Assembly: GCF_000143845.1 (NCBI RefSeq)
Contig: NC_014363.1
Coordinates: forward strand, 357,186 to 421,185
From: Olsenella uli DSM 7084
Lineage (GTDB): Bacteria > Actinomycetota > Coriobacteriia > Coriobacteriales > Atopobiaceae
Direction of reading: 5' to 3'
Length of the DNA: 64,000 bases
Part shown: positions 42,321 to 52,310 of the stretch, one piece after another
How positions within the stretch are numbered: the first letter of the stretch is position 1
Layout of the letters: every line of letters starts with the position of its first letter
The notes under the pieces: model-generated
The model's input: only the letters and a program-made list of their open reading frames with translations
Database searches by the model: none
What the model was told of the DNA's origin: nothing
Translations under genes and position numbers: made by a program

Positions 42321-42926
42321 CTACAGCAGCTGGTCGAGCGTGGAGCCGTAGTCGGGGAGGAACTCGCGCACGAAGTCGGCGACCTCCGGCAGCGTGGCAG
42401 CCATCTCGTCCACCTTGGTGCGGGTCGCTGCCTCGGCGGTCCTGAACTCGGCGTTGCCGGCCTGGGCCTCGTCCACGCACTTGATGAGGGCCGACAGCTT
42501 GTCTGCTGCCTTCACCAGGAGGCGCAGGTGCCCCTCGTTGGGATCCGCGTCGTCGGCGGGGAAGAATATGTCCTCGTAGGTGGGACGCAGATCCGCAGGA
42601 AGCTCGTCCAGGAGCGTGCGCTCCGCCTGCGCCTCGACGTCCTTGTAGGCGTCGCGCAGCGTGCCGTTGGCATACTTGACCGGCGTCGGCATGTCCCCGG
42701 TGATGATTTCGGACGCGTCGTGGAACAGGGCGACGAGCGCTGCCCTCTCGGCGTCGAGACGCCACCCGTGGCGGACGTTGGCGAGCGTGCAGAGCGCATG
42801 CGCGATAATCGCCACGTCGAGGGAATGCTCGGAGAGGTTCTCGGGACGGGAGCTGCGCATGAGCGCCCAGCGCTCGATGTATCTCATCCTCGACACCAGC
42901 GCGAAGAAGCTGGACCCCTGTGCCAT
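42321..42926 (-). CDS. yfbR: 5'-deoxynucleotidase YfbR-like (HD domain)
   Basis: The 201-residue protein has the YfbR pattern: RMRYIERWALMRSSRPENLSEHS, the HD pair in ALFHDASEIITGDMPTPVKY and a later KAADKLSALIKC with the conserved Asp. YfbR removes phosphate from dNMPs. Its start lies 35 bases after nothing else on its strand except ppaC downstream; the two may share a transcript. Confidence 0.92.
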   Translation of the reverse strand: MAQGSSFFALVSRMRYIERWALMRSSRPENLSEHSLDVAIIAHALCTLANVRHGWRLDAERAALVALFHDASEIITGDMPTPVKYANGTLRDAYKDVEAQAERTLLDELPADLRPTYEDIFFPADDADPNEGHLRLLVKAADKLSALIKCVDEAQAGNAEFRTAEAATRTKVDEMAATLPEVADFVREFLPDYGSTLDQLL

Positions 42927-42960
42927 GACAACCTCCTGACCCGCGCCTCACGACGAAGGC

Positions 42961-44622
42961 CTATTCCTGCTCCATCTCCTGCAGCGTTGCCATCAGAGGC
43001 GGGATGACCTGCTTCTTGCGGCTGACGACGCCGGGCAGCACCGCGATGTCGTCCTTGGGCGTAGCGCCGAAGGTGCGCGAGACGATCTCCTCGGTGTCCT
43101 GGCCCCAGTAGAGCATCTCGGTGGTCTGGGTCTTCACGTCGGTGAACATGTAGAAGACCATCGGGATCTCGTTGGCGGCTGCGGCGGCCTTGAGGTAGGG
43201 GCCGACGAGGGCCTCGGCGGCCTTGCGCGAGCTCTCGGTCATGAAGCTGCCCTGGCCCACGCCAAAGCGGACGCTGCCACGCGAGAAGACCTTGAAGTCC
43301 GAGTTGAAGACCTCCTCGGCGGTGCGACCGGTGAGGTCGGCGCCGGCGTCGAACATGGCGTCTGCGTAGCTGTCGATGTCCTCGCCGCAGATCCGGGCCA
43401 GCTGCTCGCCCACGTACTTGTCTCGGGGCGTGCAGGTGGGCGAGCGGAACGCCAGGGTGTCGGAGAGGATGGCCGAGAGCATGAGACCCGCGATGTCGGC
43501 CGGAATCTCGACGCCGTTCTCCTGGTAGATGTCGTAGATGATGGTCGAGGTGCAGCCCACGGGCATGTTGCGGAAGAGCACGGGGCCCGAGGTCTCGATG
43601 GAGCCGATGCGGTGATGGTCGATGATCTCCATGATCTCGGCCTGCTCCAGGCCGTCCACCGCCTGGGAGCGCTCGTTGTGGTCGACGAGGATGACGTGCT
43701 TCTTCTTGACGTTGACCATGTTGGGCGAGCTGACGACGCCGCAGTAGGCGCCGCCCTCGTCCATGACGGGGAAGAAGCGGTGCTGGGAGCGGGCCATGAC
43801 CTTCTGGGCCTCGTCTATGGAGGTGTTGACCGAGAAGCGCAGGACGTTTTCGGCCGACAGCATCCTGGCCCGCACGGGGATGGACATGGAGACCAGGCGT
43901 GCGGCGGCGTAGGTGTCGTAGGGGGTGGTGATGACGGTGCAGCCGTTGGCCTGGGCGGCCTCCACGACGACGTGGGAGACCTGGGCACCGTTGCAGATGA
44001 TCAGGCAGCCGGCGCCCGCCTCCACGGCGAAGCGCTGGGTCTCGTAGCGGTTGGTGACCAGGACGATGTCGTCCTGCTCGACGTTGCCGTCCATCATCTC
44101 GGGCGTGGTGCCGACGCGGATGTCGCCCCTCTCGATGCTGCCCTCGGGGTCGCCGCAGACCATCTCGCCGTCGAGGGTCGTCAGGAGGTTCGAGTACCTG
44201 GTCTTGGAGCTGGAGAGCACTGCGGTGTCGAAGATGTCCATGTTGGCGCTGGCAATGTCCTTCACCGCGACGAGGCCGAGGAGGTTGCCGCCCTGGTCCA
44301 CGACGCAGAGCGTGCCGGTCTTGGTGTCGCGCATGAGGTTCCAGGCGGCGTAGAGGCTCATCTCGCCGTCGATGCCCCGCTGGCGCGAGATCTCGATGTC
44401 CTTGATCTGCGGAGTGACAGTGGTGATGAGCTGGGGCTCCTCGAAGCCAAAGTGCTTCAGGGCGAAGGCGGTCTCGCGGTTGATGGCCCCGGCGCGCCTT
44501 GCCTCGTACTGCGTGTCGCCGATCTGGTTCTTGAGGTAGGCGTATGCGATCGCGGAGCAGATGCTGTCCGTGTCCGGGTGCAGGTGACCGATGACGTTTA
44601 CCTTGCGGATGACCTCTGGCAT
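42961..44622 (-). CDS. ppaC: Mn-dependent inorganic pyrophosphatase with CBS/DRTGG domains
   Basis: The 553-residue protein is a family II pyrophosphatase: GHLHPDTDSICSAI, IDHHRIGSIET (DHH motif), DTLAFRSPTCT and the DHHA2 end. Inserted in the middle are two CBS halves around a DRTGG-type domain (about residues 70-300), the arrangement regulated by adenine nucleotides in related enzymes. It hydrolyses pyrophosphate to phosphate. The ATG at 44622 follows AAGGAG. Confidence 0.94.
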   Translation of the reverse strand: MPEVIRKVNVIGHLHPDTDSICSAIAYAYLKNQIGDTQYEARRAGAINRETAFALKHFGFEEPQLITTVTPQIKDIEISRQRGIDGEMSLYAAWNLMRDTKTGTLCVVDQGGNLLGLVAVKDIASANMDIFDTAVLSSSKTRYSNLLTTLDGEMVCGDPEGSIERGDIRVGTTPEMMDGNVEQDDIVLVTNRYETQRFAVEAGAGCLIICNGAQVSHVVVEAAQANGCTVITTPYDTYAAARLVSMSIPVRARMLSAENVLRFSVNTSIDEAQKVMARSQHRFFPVMDEGGAYCGVVSSPNMVNVKKKHVILVDHNERSQAVDGLEQAEIMEIIDHHRIGSIETSGPVLFRNMPVGCTSTIIYDIYQENGVEIPADIAGLMLSAILSDTLAFRSPTCTPRDKYVGEQLARICGEDIDSYADAMFDAGADLTGRTAEEVFNSDFKVFSRGSVRFGVGQGSFMTESSRKAAEALVGPYLKAAAAANEIPMVFYMFTDVKTQTTEMLYWGQDTEEIVSRTFGATPKDDIAVLPGVVSRKKQVIPPLMATLQEMEQE

Positions 44623-44733
44623 GTCGAATCTCCTTGCTGGTACCGGGCGGCGCGCCAAAGCCCTCGGCGTGTCCGCAGCTGCGGGGGCGGTGTCCCTTGG
44701 ATTGTGACACCAGTTGGCGTCGATGGCTTCCAG

Positions 44734-44785
44734 CCCACAGAAAACCCGTCCAAACAGGACCCTGGGCGGAGGGTTTCTGTCGTGA
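44734..44785. repeat. Solo palindromic element, related to 16.2-kb units
   Basis: CACAGAAAACCC (44736-44747) is mirrored by GGGTTTCTGTCGTGAG (44771-44786), with GTCC and GGAC inside. The outer CACAGAAA/GTGAG and inner GTCC pairing agree with unit 3 at 16330-16393, suggesting a dispersed family. Confidence 0.5.
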
Positions 44786-44831
44786 GCGGGGCCCATGCGT
44801 CCGGGGATGCGCCCCGTTTCCGCGCCCGTCG

Positions 44832-45731
44832 CTAGCTTGCGGCAACCAGGACGCCGCGTCGGCGGCCGACGAGCTCGCTCGCCACCGCCCCACCCACGAT
44901 GAGCATGGCCCCCAGGACGCGCCCCATCGTCACGGCCTCGCCCAGCGCGACGGCGGAGAGCGCGACGGCGGACAGGGGCTCGAGGTAGCCCCAGATGGCC
45001 ACGCGGTGCACCGGAAGGGTGCCGATGGAGGAGAAGTAGAGGTAGCAGCCCAGACCAGTGTTCACGAGGCCGAGCGTCAGGACGGCCCCCCAGTCGACCT
45101 GTGCCAGGCAGGACAGCGTCTCCCCCGCCTCTGCGGGTGAGAGGAGCGTACGTACGAGCTGGTAGGCGGCCACCACGGCGAAGCTCGCGACGAGCTGCAC
45201 GGACGCCGCCGCGAGCCCCTGGATGTCGGGCGAGCGACGTGAGAACGTGACCATGGCGGCGTACATCACGGCGGACAGCGCCCCCAGAAGGAGTCCGAGC
45301 GCGTCCATCTTCCCCCCGCCCTGCGCGACGACGAGGGACGCGCCACAGACGGCGGAGACGATGCCCGCGACCTTGGCCGCACCCAGCCGCTCGGCGAAGA
45401 GGAACGGGGAGAGGATCATCACTATGACGGGCCCGCAGTAGTAGGCGAGCGACGCAACGCCAACGCCCGCCAGGCGATATGCCTCGAAGAGGAAGAGCCA
45501 CCCCACACCCAGGGCGGCTCCGGAGACGGCGAGCGCACCAGCCTGGCGCGGGTGTTGGAAGATGGGGCCCGCGCCGCGGCCAAGCACGACCAGGGCGGCG
45601 AGCGACAGCGCCCCGAGGAACGTGCGCAAGAGGACGATCTGGTGGCTGGGGAGGGCGATGCTGCTCGCAACGATCCCGTTGGAACCGAAGAGCAGAAGGG
45701 CAGCCAGGTACTTCGCTCCGTCCCTTGACAT
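44832..45731 (-). CDS. EamA/DMT-superfamily transporter
   Basis: The 299-residue protein has ten hydrophobic segments in two EamA repeats (LLLFGSNGIVAS, GWLFLFEAYRLAGVGVASL; MYAAMVTFSRRS, GLVNTGLGCYLYFSSI). Such proteins export metabolites or amino acids. The ATG at 45731 follows GAGGGG. It is divergent from a LysR regulator, which probably controls it. Confidence 0.88.
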   Translation of the reverse strand: MSRDGAKYLAALLLFGSNGIVASSIALPSHQIVLLRTFLGALSLAALVVLGRGAGPIFQHPRQAGALAVSGAALGVGWLFLFEAYRLAGVGVASLAYYCGPVIVMILSPFLFAERLGAAKVAGIVSAVCGASLVVAQGGGKMDALGLLLGALSAVMYAAMVTFSRRSPDIQGLAAASVQLVASFAVVAAYQLVRTLLSPAEAGETLSCLAQVDWGAVLTLGLVNTGLGCYLYFSSIGTLPVHRVAIWGYLEPLSAVALSAVALGEAVTMGRVLGAMLIVGGAVASELVGRRRGVLVAAS

Positions 45732-45884
45732 GCCACCCCTCTCGTCCGTGTCCCAGGCTGGAAGGACCAATCCCAGGTGGCATTCTCATGAAAGGGGGAG
45801 CAGAATGAAAGCGCATGTTCTGCATATATAGGATGCCATAATGTGATGGAATGACAGCATGGGGCGGCGAGACGTGGGGAGACG

Positions 45885-46811
45885 GTGCCCTTGGATACGA
45901 ACATCCTCAAGTACCAGGCATTTCTCGAATGCGTCCAGAGGGGAAGCATAACGGCGGCGGCTCGGGCGCTGTCCTACTCCCAGTCAGGCGTCAGCCGGAT
46001 GATCGCGGACCTCGAGCGCGAGTGGGGCGTGGTGCTGCTCGACAGGGGCAGGGGTGGTGCGCGCCTGACCTCAGACGGAGAGTGCCTGCTCTCGACCGTG
46101 AAGGAGATCTGCGAGGCGCACCGTCGGTTGCGGATGCAGGTCGATGACCTCAACGGACTGCGGACCGGCTCCATCCGCATGGGGGTCTTCTCGTCCGTCG
46201 CGACGCACTGGCTTCCACACGCCATCAGCGCCTTCCGGGCGGACTACCCCGACATCGACTACGAGCTCCTGACGGGTGACTACGCGGAGATAGAGCGCTG
46301 GGTGGCCGAGGGTCGCGTGGATTTGGGCTTCCTGCCGCATCGACCCACGTCACGGGGCCTCTCCTTCGAGGAGCTGGCCTCCGACGAGCTGTTGGCGGTC
46401 CTGCCGAAGGGCCATCCCTTGGCAGGGCGGGGGAGCGTGGAGGTCGCCGCGCTCTGCGATGAGCCGTTCATCCTGCTCGAGAAGGGTGGTGACGACGAGG
46501 TGACCTCTATCTTCTCGGCGGCGGGCCTCGAGGCTCGGGTCTGCTTCACCACCTGGGACGACTACGCCATCATGTCGATGGTCGAGAGCGGCCTGGGAAT
46601 CTCGATCCTGCCTGCCCTCATCCTGAGGAGGGCCCCCTATCGCATCGAGGCGCGCCGCCTGGATCCGTGCGTCCGTCGCCACATCGGGGTCGTGCGGCGC
46701 GCGGGTGGTCCGCTCGCGCTCGCGGCCGAGCGCTTCCTGCCCTACCTTGCCCGCGGCGTCGCATATGAGGTGGACGTTACGGATTGTCCCGGGACTCGGC
46801 AACTCGCGTAG
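45885..46811 (+). CDS. LysR-family regulator
   Basis: The 308-residue protein has the LysR N-terminal helix-turn-helix (KYQAFLECVQRGSITAAARALSYSQSGVSRMI) and a type 2 periplasmic-binding-like effector domain. The GTG at 45885 with GGGGAGAC is used; TTG at 45891 is an alternative. The 153-bp space to the divergent EamA gene contains an AT-rich patch (TGCATATATAGG...CATAATG) suited to LysR binding. Confidence 0.9.
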   Translation: MPLDTNILKYQAFLECVQRGSITAAARALSYSQSGVSRMIADLEREWGVVLLDRGRGGARLTSDGECLLSTVKEICEAHRRLRMQVDDLNGLRTGSIRMGVFSSVATHWLPHAISAFRADYPDIDYELLTGDYAEIERWVAEGRVDLGFLPHRPTSRGLSFEELASDELLAVLPKGHPLAGRGSVEVAALCDEPFILLEKGGDDEVTSIFSAAGLEARVCFTTWDDYAIMSMVESGLGISILPALILRRAPYRIEARRLDPCVRRHIGVVRRAGGPLALAAERFLPYLARGVAYEVDVTDCPGTRQLA

Positions 46812-46869
46812 ACTCGTGGGCATGCACCCACGAACGGCCCGCGCGGCCCGCATGCGCCTGGAGGTAACC

Positions 46870-48150
46870 ATGGCTGACGTCAGGGAAGTCGCCGCACACA
46901 TGAAGCTCGAGAGCCCCGAGATGGCCTCCGCGTCCCTGGAGTGCAGAAACGAGGCCCTCGCCCGCATCAGGCGGGGGCTCGTTGAGGCCAAGGGCGCCAT
47001 CTTCGCCGCCAACGCCCGGGACCTCGCCTCCGCACGGGAGAGGGGCGTGGCTGCGGCCGTGGCAGGGCGCCTGCGCTTCGACGAGCACAAGCTTGCAGAC
47101 GTCTGCGCAGGACTCGACAGTCTCGCCGACCTGCCTGACCCGGTCGGACGGGTGCTGCTGCGTCGCGAGCTCGACGAGGGGCTGGAGCTCACGCGGGTGA
47201 GCTGTCCCATCGGGGTGATAGGCGTCATCTTCGAGGCCCGTCCCGACGCCCTGGTCCAGATCTCGAGCCTCTGCATCAAGAGCGGCAACTGCGCGATCCT
47301 CAAGGGCGGCTCGGAGACCGCCCGCACCAATCGCGCCATCTTCGACGTCGTCATCTCGTCCGCGCGCGCGGCGGGGCTTCCCGCCTCCTGCCTCTTCCAG
47401 GTGGAGGCGCACAGCGAGATAGACGAGCTCCTGGGTTGCTTCGGTCTGGTCGACCTGCTCGTCCCCCGCGGCTCAAACGCCTTCGTCCGCCACATCATGG
47501 ACAACACGCGCATACCGGTCATGGGCCATGCCGACGGCATCTGCCACATCTACGTGGACGAGGCGGCGGACGTCGGGAGGGGCGTGCCCATCTGCGTCGA
47601 CGCAAAGTGCCAGTACACGGCGGCGTGCAACTCCGTGGAGACGATCCTGGTCCACGAGGGCATCGCGGCGAGCTTCCTGCCCCGTCTGGCCGAGGCCTAT
47701 GCCGCGGCGGGCGTGGCCATGCGAGGTGACGCGCAAACCCGTGACGTCATCGCCTGCGAGGCCGCAACGGAGGAGGACTGGGACACGGAGTACCTTGCCC
47801 CCATCGTCTCGCTACGGGTCGTCGACGGCGAGGACGAGGCCATCGAGCACATTAACCGGCATGGCTCCCATCACACCGACGCCATCCTGACCGAAGACGA
47901 TGCGGCTGCCGAGCGCTTCATGCGGCTCGTCGATTCCGCCGGCGTCTACCAGAACGCCTCGACGCGCTTTGCGGACGGCTTCCGCTACGGCTTTGGCGCC
48001 GAGGTGGGCATCTCTACGGGCAAGCTGCACGCGCGTGGCCCTGTGGGCCTGGAGGGCCTGGTCACCTACAAGTACCGGCTGCGCGGGCAGGGCCACCTCG
48101 TTGCGGACTATGCCGAGGGACGGAGCCGGTTCTGCTTCCGCGACCTGTGA
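46870..48150 (+). CDS. proA: Gamma-glutamyl phosphate reductase
   Basis: The 426-residue protein has ProA motifs: GVIGVIFEARPDALVQISSLCIKSGN, KGGSETARTNRA and the active Cys in YTAACNSVETILVH. It reduces glutamyl-5-phosphate with NADPH in proline synthesis. The ATG at 46870 follows GGAGG. No proB or proC is adjacent in the window; the gene lies 58 bases after the LysR gene. Confidence 0.95.
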   Translation: MADVREVAAHMKLESPEMASASLECRNEALARIRRGLVEAKGAIFAANARDLASARERGVAAAVAGRLRFDEHKLADVCAGLDSLADLPDPVGRVLLRRELDEGLELTRVSCPIGVIGVIFEARPDALVQISSLCIKSGNCAILKGGSETARTNRAIFDVVISSARAAGLPASCLFQVEAHSEIDELLGCFGLVDLLVPRGSNAFVRHIMDNTRIPVMGHADGICHIYVDEAADVGRGVPICVDAKCQYTAACNSVETILVHEGIAASFLPRLAEAYAAAGVAMRGDAQTRDVIACEAATEEDWDTEYLAPIVSLRVVDGEDEAIEHINRHGSHHTDAILTEDDAAAERFMRLVDSAGVYQNASTRFADGFRYGFGAEVGISTGKLHARGPVGLEGLVTYKYRLRGQGHLVADYAEGRSRFCFRDL

Positions 48151-48231
48151 CGGCATGCGGGGACGTCGGCCTTGGGGTTTCCATGGAGCTGCCCTGGGGT
48201 CGCCCGGTGTCGCGCCCGTAGCCTCCGCACC

Positions 48232-49299
48232 CTATGCCTGGCGCGGCACGCGGTCGTGGTTCACGGGGCGGTAGAAGAGCTCGCGGATGCGCTGGCGGTC
48301 TCGCGTCTGGCCCAGGGCCCACATGAGCTTCGCGACAAGGGCCTCCGTGGTCATGTCGTCGCCCTTGAGGATGTCAGGATGCTCGGCGTAGGCCCGTCCG
48401 ACCTCATAGACGCCCAGGTCAAGACCCTCCTCGGAGACCTGTGTGGTGAGGGCTATGGTGTGGCCGCCCTCCACCCAGTCGAAGATCGCCCGCTCCCAGG
48501 AGGCGTCGGTGCCCTGGGGTATGCCGCCGATGCCGTAGGTCTCGAGGATCACGGCGTCGAAGTTCCCCTCGAGAAGGCTGAGGATGGCGGGGTCGAGCCC
48601 CGGTGTCAGGCGCAGGACGCCCACCCGCTCGCAGAGCCTGTCATAGAGGGTCGGGGGCTTGAGGCTCCCATGCGCAGGCGCCGCACCATCCGGGGTCGCC
48701 TGTGCCGTGGGGACGCCCGTGATGGACATGCCCATCCCGCCGTCGCGGACGATGCGGTCCGCGCGGATGATGGCGGGAAGCGGGAAGTTCACGCTGTTGA
48801 AGGCGTTGAAGCTCATGGTGCGCTGCTTGTGGGCGCGCGTGCCCACGATGACCTGGCCGCCAAACACGATCGATACGTCGCTCGAGAGGTCGTCGGCAGC
48901 GTAGAGGATCGACTGGTACAGGTTGAGGCGTGCGTCCGTGAAGGGGCTTCCCATCGGCTGCTGGGATCCTGTGAGCACGATGGGCTTGGGGCTGCCTTGG
49001 ATGAGGTAGCTGAGCGCGGCTGCGGTGTAGGCCATCGTGTCCGTGCCGTGCAGCACGACGAAGCCGTCGTAGTCCTCGTAGGCCCCGGCGATCGTCGAGG
49101 CGATCAGCAGCCAGTCGGCGGGGCTCATGTTGGTGCTGTCGATGTTCAGGGGCTGCACCACGTCGACCCTGGCGACCTCGGATGCCTGGGGCACGTAGTC
49201 CGCCACCTGTCGGCCACTGAGCCCGGGCGCAAGGCCCCCGCCCTGTGGGGTCGAGGCGATCGTGCCGCCGGTCGCCACGATGAGAATGTGCTTGAGCAC
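48232..49299 (-). CDS. ansA: L-asparaginase
   Basis: The protein of about 355 residues shows asparaginase motifs: the first catalytic Thr in VATGGTIAST, the second in VLHGTDTMAYTA and VLTGSQQPMG. The GTG at 49299 (VLKHILIVATGGT) is a likely start; an ATG at 49320 would add MGPGGGD. It lacks a signal peptide, so it is the cytoplasmic type. It yields aspartate, which feeds fumarate chemistry. Confidence 0.92.
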   Translation of the reverse strand: MLKHILIVATGGTIASTPQGGGLAPGLSGRQVADYVPQASEVARVDVVQPLNIDSTNMSPADWLLIASTIAGAYEDYDGFVVLHGTDTMAYTAAALSYLIQGSPKPIVLTGSQQPMGSPFTDARLNLYQSILYAADDLSSDVSIVFGGQVIVGTRAHKQRTMSFNAFNSVNFPLPAIIRADRIVRDGGMGMSITGVPTAQATPDGAAPAHGSLKPPTLYDRLCERVGVLRLTPGLDPAILSLLEGNFDAVILETYGIGGIPQGTDASWERAIFDWVEGGHTIALTTQVSEEGLDLGVYEVGRAYAEHPDILKGDDMTTEALVAKLMWALGQTRDRQRIRELFYRPVNHDRVPRQA

Positions 49300-49424
49300 G
49301 TCGCCGCCCCCTGGTCCCATGCGGCCCCGCCCCCAGGGGGCCCATTGATAAATTAATGAATCTAACGCATCGAGTATACAATGGATGGTCGAGAAGAGAG
49401 GCCGTCGGCGACCCGAGGAGTGAC

Positions 49425-51107
49425 ATGGCGGAGTTCATTTACCAGATGTACAAGGTGCGCAAGGCCCACGGGGACAAGGTCGTCCTGGATGACGTGACCA
49501 TGGGCTTCTTCCCGGGCGCCAAGATCGGCGTGGTGGGTCCCAACGGCATGGGCAAGTCGACCCTGCTCAAGATCATGGCCGGCATCGAGGACATCTCCAA
49601 CGGCGAGGCACGCCTTGCGCCGGGCTACAGCGTGGGCATGCTCATGCAGGAACCTCCGCTGGACGAGGGCAGGACGGTCAGGGAGAACATAGAGGTCGCC
49701 TTCAGCGGCCTCCTGGCAAAGATCGAGCGCTTCAACAGGATAGGCGAGGAGATGGGCGAGCCCGACGCGGACTTCGACGCGCTCATGGCCGAGATGGGCG
49801 ACCTGCAGAACGAGATCGACGCGGCCAACGGCTGGGACCTCGACAGCCAGCTCTCGCAGGCGATGGATGCCCTGCAGTGCCCCGACCCGGACGAGCCCGT
49901 GAGTCACCTCTCGGGCGGCGAGCGGCGTCGCGTGGCCCTCTGCAAGCTCCTGCTCGAGGCGCCTGACCTGCTGCTCCTGGACGAGCCCACCAACCATCTG
50001 GACGCGGAGTCGGTGCTCTGGCTCGAGCAGTTCCTGAAGAACTACCAGGGAGCCGTGCTGGCCGTCACGCACGACCGCTACTTCCTGGACAACGTCGCCG
50101 AGTGGATCTGCGAGGTCGATCGCGGCACGCTCTATCCCTATGAGGGGAACTACTCCACCTATCTGGAGACCAAGGCAAGGCGCCTCGAGATGGAGTCCAA
50201 GCAGAACGCCAGACGCGCCAAGAAGATGAAGAGCGAGCTGGAGTGGGTCCGCAGCTCGCAGAAGGCGCGCCAGGCCAAGAGCAAGGCCCGCCTCGCCGCC
50301 TACGAGGAGATGGAGGCACGGGCCGCGCGTGCGGACGCCAAGGTCGACTACGCCGACATCCACATCCCCGTGGGCCCGCGCCTGGGCACCAAGGTCCTGG
50401 AGGCCAAGCGGCTTCGCAAGACCTTTGGCGAGCGCGTGCTCATCGACGACCTGAGCTTCAGCCTGCCGCGCAACGGCATCGTCGGCGTGATCGGCCCCAA
50501 CGGCGTCGGCAAGTCGACCCTGTTCAAGATGATCGTCGGGCAGGAGCCCGTGAGCTCAGGGTCCCTCGAGCTGGGCGAGACCGTGAGCCTGTCCTACGTC
50601 GACCAGGGCCGCGAGGGACTGGACGGCGAGAAGAGCGTATGGGAGGTCGTCTCGGGCGGAAACGACCACATCGTGGTGGGGAGGCAGGAGATCCCCAGCC
50701 GCGCCTACGTGAGCGCCTTCGGCTTCAAGGGGACCGACCAGCAGAAGGCGGCGGGCGTCCTCTCCGGGGGCGAGCGCAACCGCCTGAACCTGGCCCTGAC
50801 GCTCAAGCAGGGCGGCAACCTGCTGCTCCTGGACGAGCCCACCAACGACCTCGACACCGAGACGCTCGAGGCGCTGGAGGAGGCCCTTCTCGAGTTCCCG
50901 GGCTGCTGCGTGATCACCAGCCATGACCGCTGGTTCATGGACCGCATCTGCACGCACATCCTGGCCTGGGAGGGCACCGACGAGAACCCTGGCTCCTGGC
51001 ACTGGTTCGAGGGCAACTTCGAGGACTACCAGAAGGATCGCGTCGCCCGCCTGGGTGCGGAGGCGGCGCGCCCGCATCGCCTCCACCGCAAGTTGACGCG
51101 CGACTAG
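49425..51107 (+). CDS. ettA: ABC-F protein EttA, energy-dependent translational throttle
   Basis: The 560-residue protein has two ABC domains (GPNGMGKSTL, LSGGERRRVALCKLLL; GPNGVGKSTL, LSGGERNRLNLAL), the arm in the first domain typical of EttA, an inter-domain linker of charged helix, and the C-terminal YRKLTR-like end (LHRKLTRD). EttA binds the ribosomal E site and gates the first elongation step according to ATP. The ATG at 49425 with GAGGAG is preferred to one 23 codons earlier. Confidence 0.95.
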   Translation: MAEFIYQMYKVRKAHGDKVVLDDVTMGFFPGAKIGVVGPNGMGKSTLLKIMAGIEDISNGEARLAPGYSVGMLMQEPPLDEGRTVRENIEVAFSGLLAKIERFNRIGEEMGEPDADFDALMAEMGDLQNEIDAANGWDLDSQLSQAMDALQCPDPDEPVSHLSGGERRRVALCKLLLEAPDLLLLDEPTNHLDAESVLWLEQFLKNYQGAVLAVTHDRYFLDNVAEWICEVDRGTLYPYEGNYSTYLETKARRLEMESKQNARRAKKMKSELEWVRSSQKARQAKSKARLAAYEEMEARAARADAKVDYADIHIPVGPRLGTKVLEAKRLRKTFGERVLIDDLSFSLPRNGIVGVIGPNGVGKSTLFKMIVGQEPVSSGSLELGETVSLSYVDQGREGLDGEKSVWEVVSGGNDHIVVGRQEIPSRAYVSAFGFKGTDQQKAAGVLSGGERNRLNLALTLKQGGNLLLLDEPTNDLDTETLEALEEALLEFPGCCVITSHDRWFMDRICTHILAWEGTDENPGSWHWFEGNFEDYQKDRVARLGAEAARPHRLHRKLTRD

Positions 51108-51168
51108 CACCTGGACGGGGGCGTGCGCCTGCTGCGCCCGACGTTCGTCAGACAGCCACAGACAGGGG

Positions 51169-51210
51169 AGGGCCTCCCGAAGCTCGCTTTGGCGAAACTC
51201 GGGAGGCCCT
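51169..51210. terminator. Bidirectional terminator hairpin after ettA
   Basis: AGGGCCTCCCGA (51169-51180) and TCGGGAGGCCCT (51199-51210) form a perfect 12-bp stem with an 18-nt loop. It lies between the converging ettA and lipoprotein genes. Confidence 0.75.
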
Positions 51211-51252
51211 TGGCGCCTGCTGCGTGCCAGCCCCTGTGCTGCGTTCCGACCC

Positions 51253-52113
51253 CTACATGTTGAACGCGTACTCGGCGATGTCCTCGTAGGAGGCATCGTC
51301 ATAGATGTAAAGCGTGCCCTCGACGGAGCTCAGGGCCTCGGTGCCGCCGCCCAGATCGCTCTTGCTGAAGTACATGAAGCACTCCACGTACTTGCCGGGC
51401 TGGATGGTCTCGTACACGTAGGCATCGATCATCTTGCCGTTGACCGAGAAGGTCCCCATCTTGCTGCTGAAGTCGATCGCCCTGTCGGACTTGTTGGTCA
51501 CGGTCATGGCGTAACCAGGATCGCCAGACCAGTCGGTCCCGATGCCTGTGACGGTGATGGTGCAGTGCTCGTCGTCGGCGATGGTGACGGCTTCGATGGG
51601 CTTGATCGTGTCAGTGTCGGACTCGGCCTCGGTGAGCGCGTTCGCCACGCTTTCGTCGGGGTTTCCGATGGTGCCGTCTGGTGCCTTCTTGTTCTCCTTG
51701 CCCTTCTTGAACATCATCGAGGTGCCCTCCTGCGAGAGGGTCAGCTCCTCGCCCGAGAGCGTTGCGGACACCGACTGCCCCTCCAGGGTGACCTCGATCT
51801 CCGCCGCAGACTTCACCTTCCAGCTGCCCCTCATCGTGGAACCGAAGAGGGCGAGCTCCATCGTATCGTCCTCGTTGAGGTTGAGGAACACGTCAAAGCC
51901 CATAGAGCGCATGAGTTCGACGTCATCCTCGCCCAGGTTGTCGTCGGGCTTGTCGCCGCTCATGCGCACGAGATCCCAGGTGCCTGTGAAAAGGGACTTG
52001 TCGGCCGGCTTGGCACCTCCTCCAGCCCCACCCGCGCTGCAGCCCACTAGGAGCATGCAGAGAGACAGCGCGGCGACGATCGTCGAGACGATGACGGGCA
52101 TGCGCCTCCTCAT
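51253..52113 (-). CDS. Secreted lipoprotein of unknown function
   Basis: The 286-residue protein has a lipoprotein signal peptide with lipobox LLVGC (Cys25), a Gly/Ala-rich linker and then a beta-rich domain (LFTGTWDLVRMSGD, MRGSWKVKSAAEIEVTLEG). A C-terminal ~110-residue segment (CTITVTGIGTDW, FSVNGKMIDAYVYETIQPG) resembles DUF4352/DUF5067-like immunoglobulin folds seen in Gram-positive lipoproteins. The ATG at 52113 follows AAGGAGG. It is divergent from the response regulator. Confidence 0.78.
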   Translation of the reverse strand: MRRRMPVIVSTIVAALSLCMLLVGCSAGGAGGGAKPADKSLFTGTWDLVRMSGDKPDDNLGEDDVELMRSMGFDVFLNLNEDDTMELALFGSTMRGSWKVKSAAEIEVTLEGQSVSATLSGEELTLSQEGTSMMFKKGKENKKAPDGTIGNPDESVANALTEAESDTDTIKPIEAVTIADDEHCTITVTGIGTDWSGDPGYAMTVTNKSDRAIDFSSKMGTFSVNGKMIDAYVYETIQPGKYVECFMYFSKSDLGGGTEALSSVEGTLYIYDDASYEDIAEYAFNM

Positions 52114-52310
52114 GACAACCTCCTTCGTCCGTCGTGGCGAATCGGTTCCGCCGACTTCCCCCACACTGGGATTGGTCTCATCTTGCCAGCTATTTGCCCC
52201 CGTCGGAATGACCCCGGGGCCAAAGAGAGGGGGCCAATTTGGGACAGCTGGACCAATTGGGTCCCACACCCGATAGAATGCAGGTGAGCATCCATCCGAA
52301 CGGGGGCGCA

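Noticed and set aside
42884-45825. Long minus-strand frames extending ppaC upstream
   Set aside because: The extra N-terminal sequence is Arg/Pro/Gly-rich shadow of the EamA gene; ppaC starts at 44622 with a proper ribosome-binding site.
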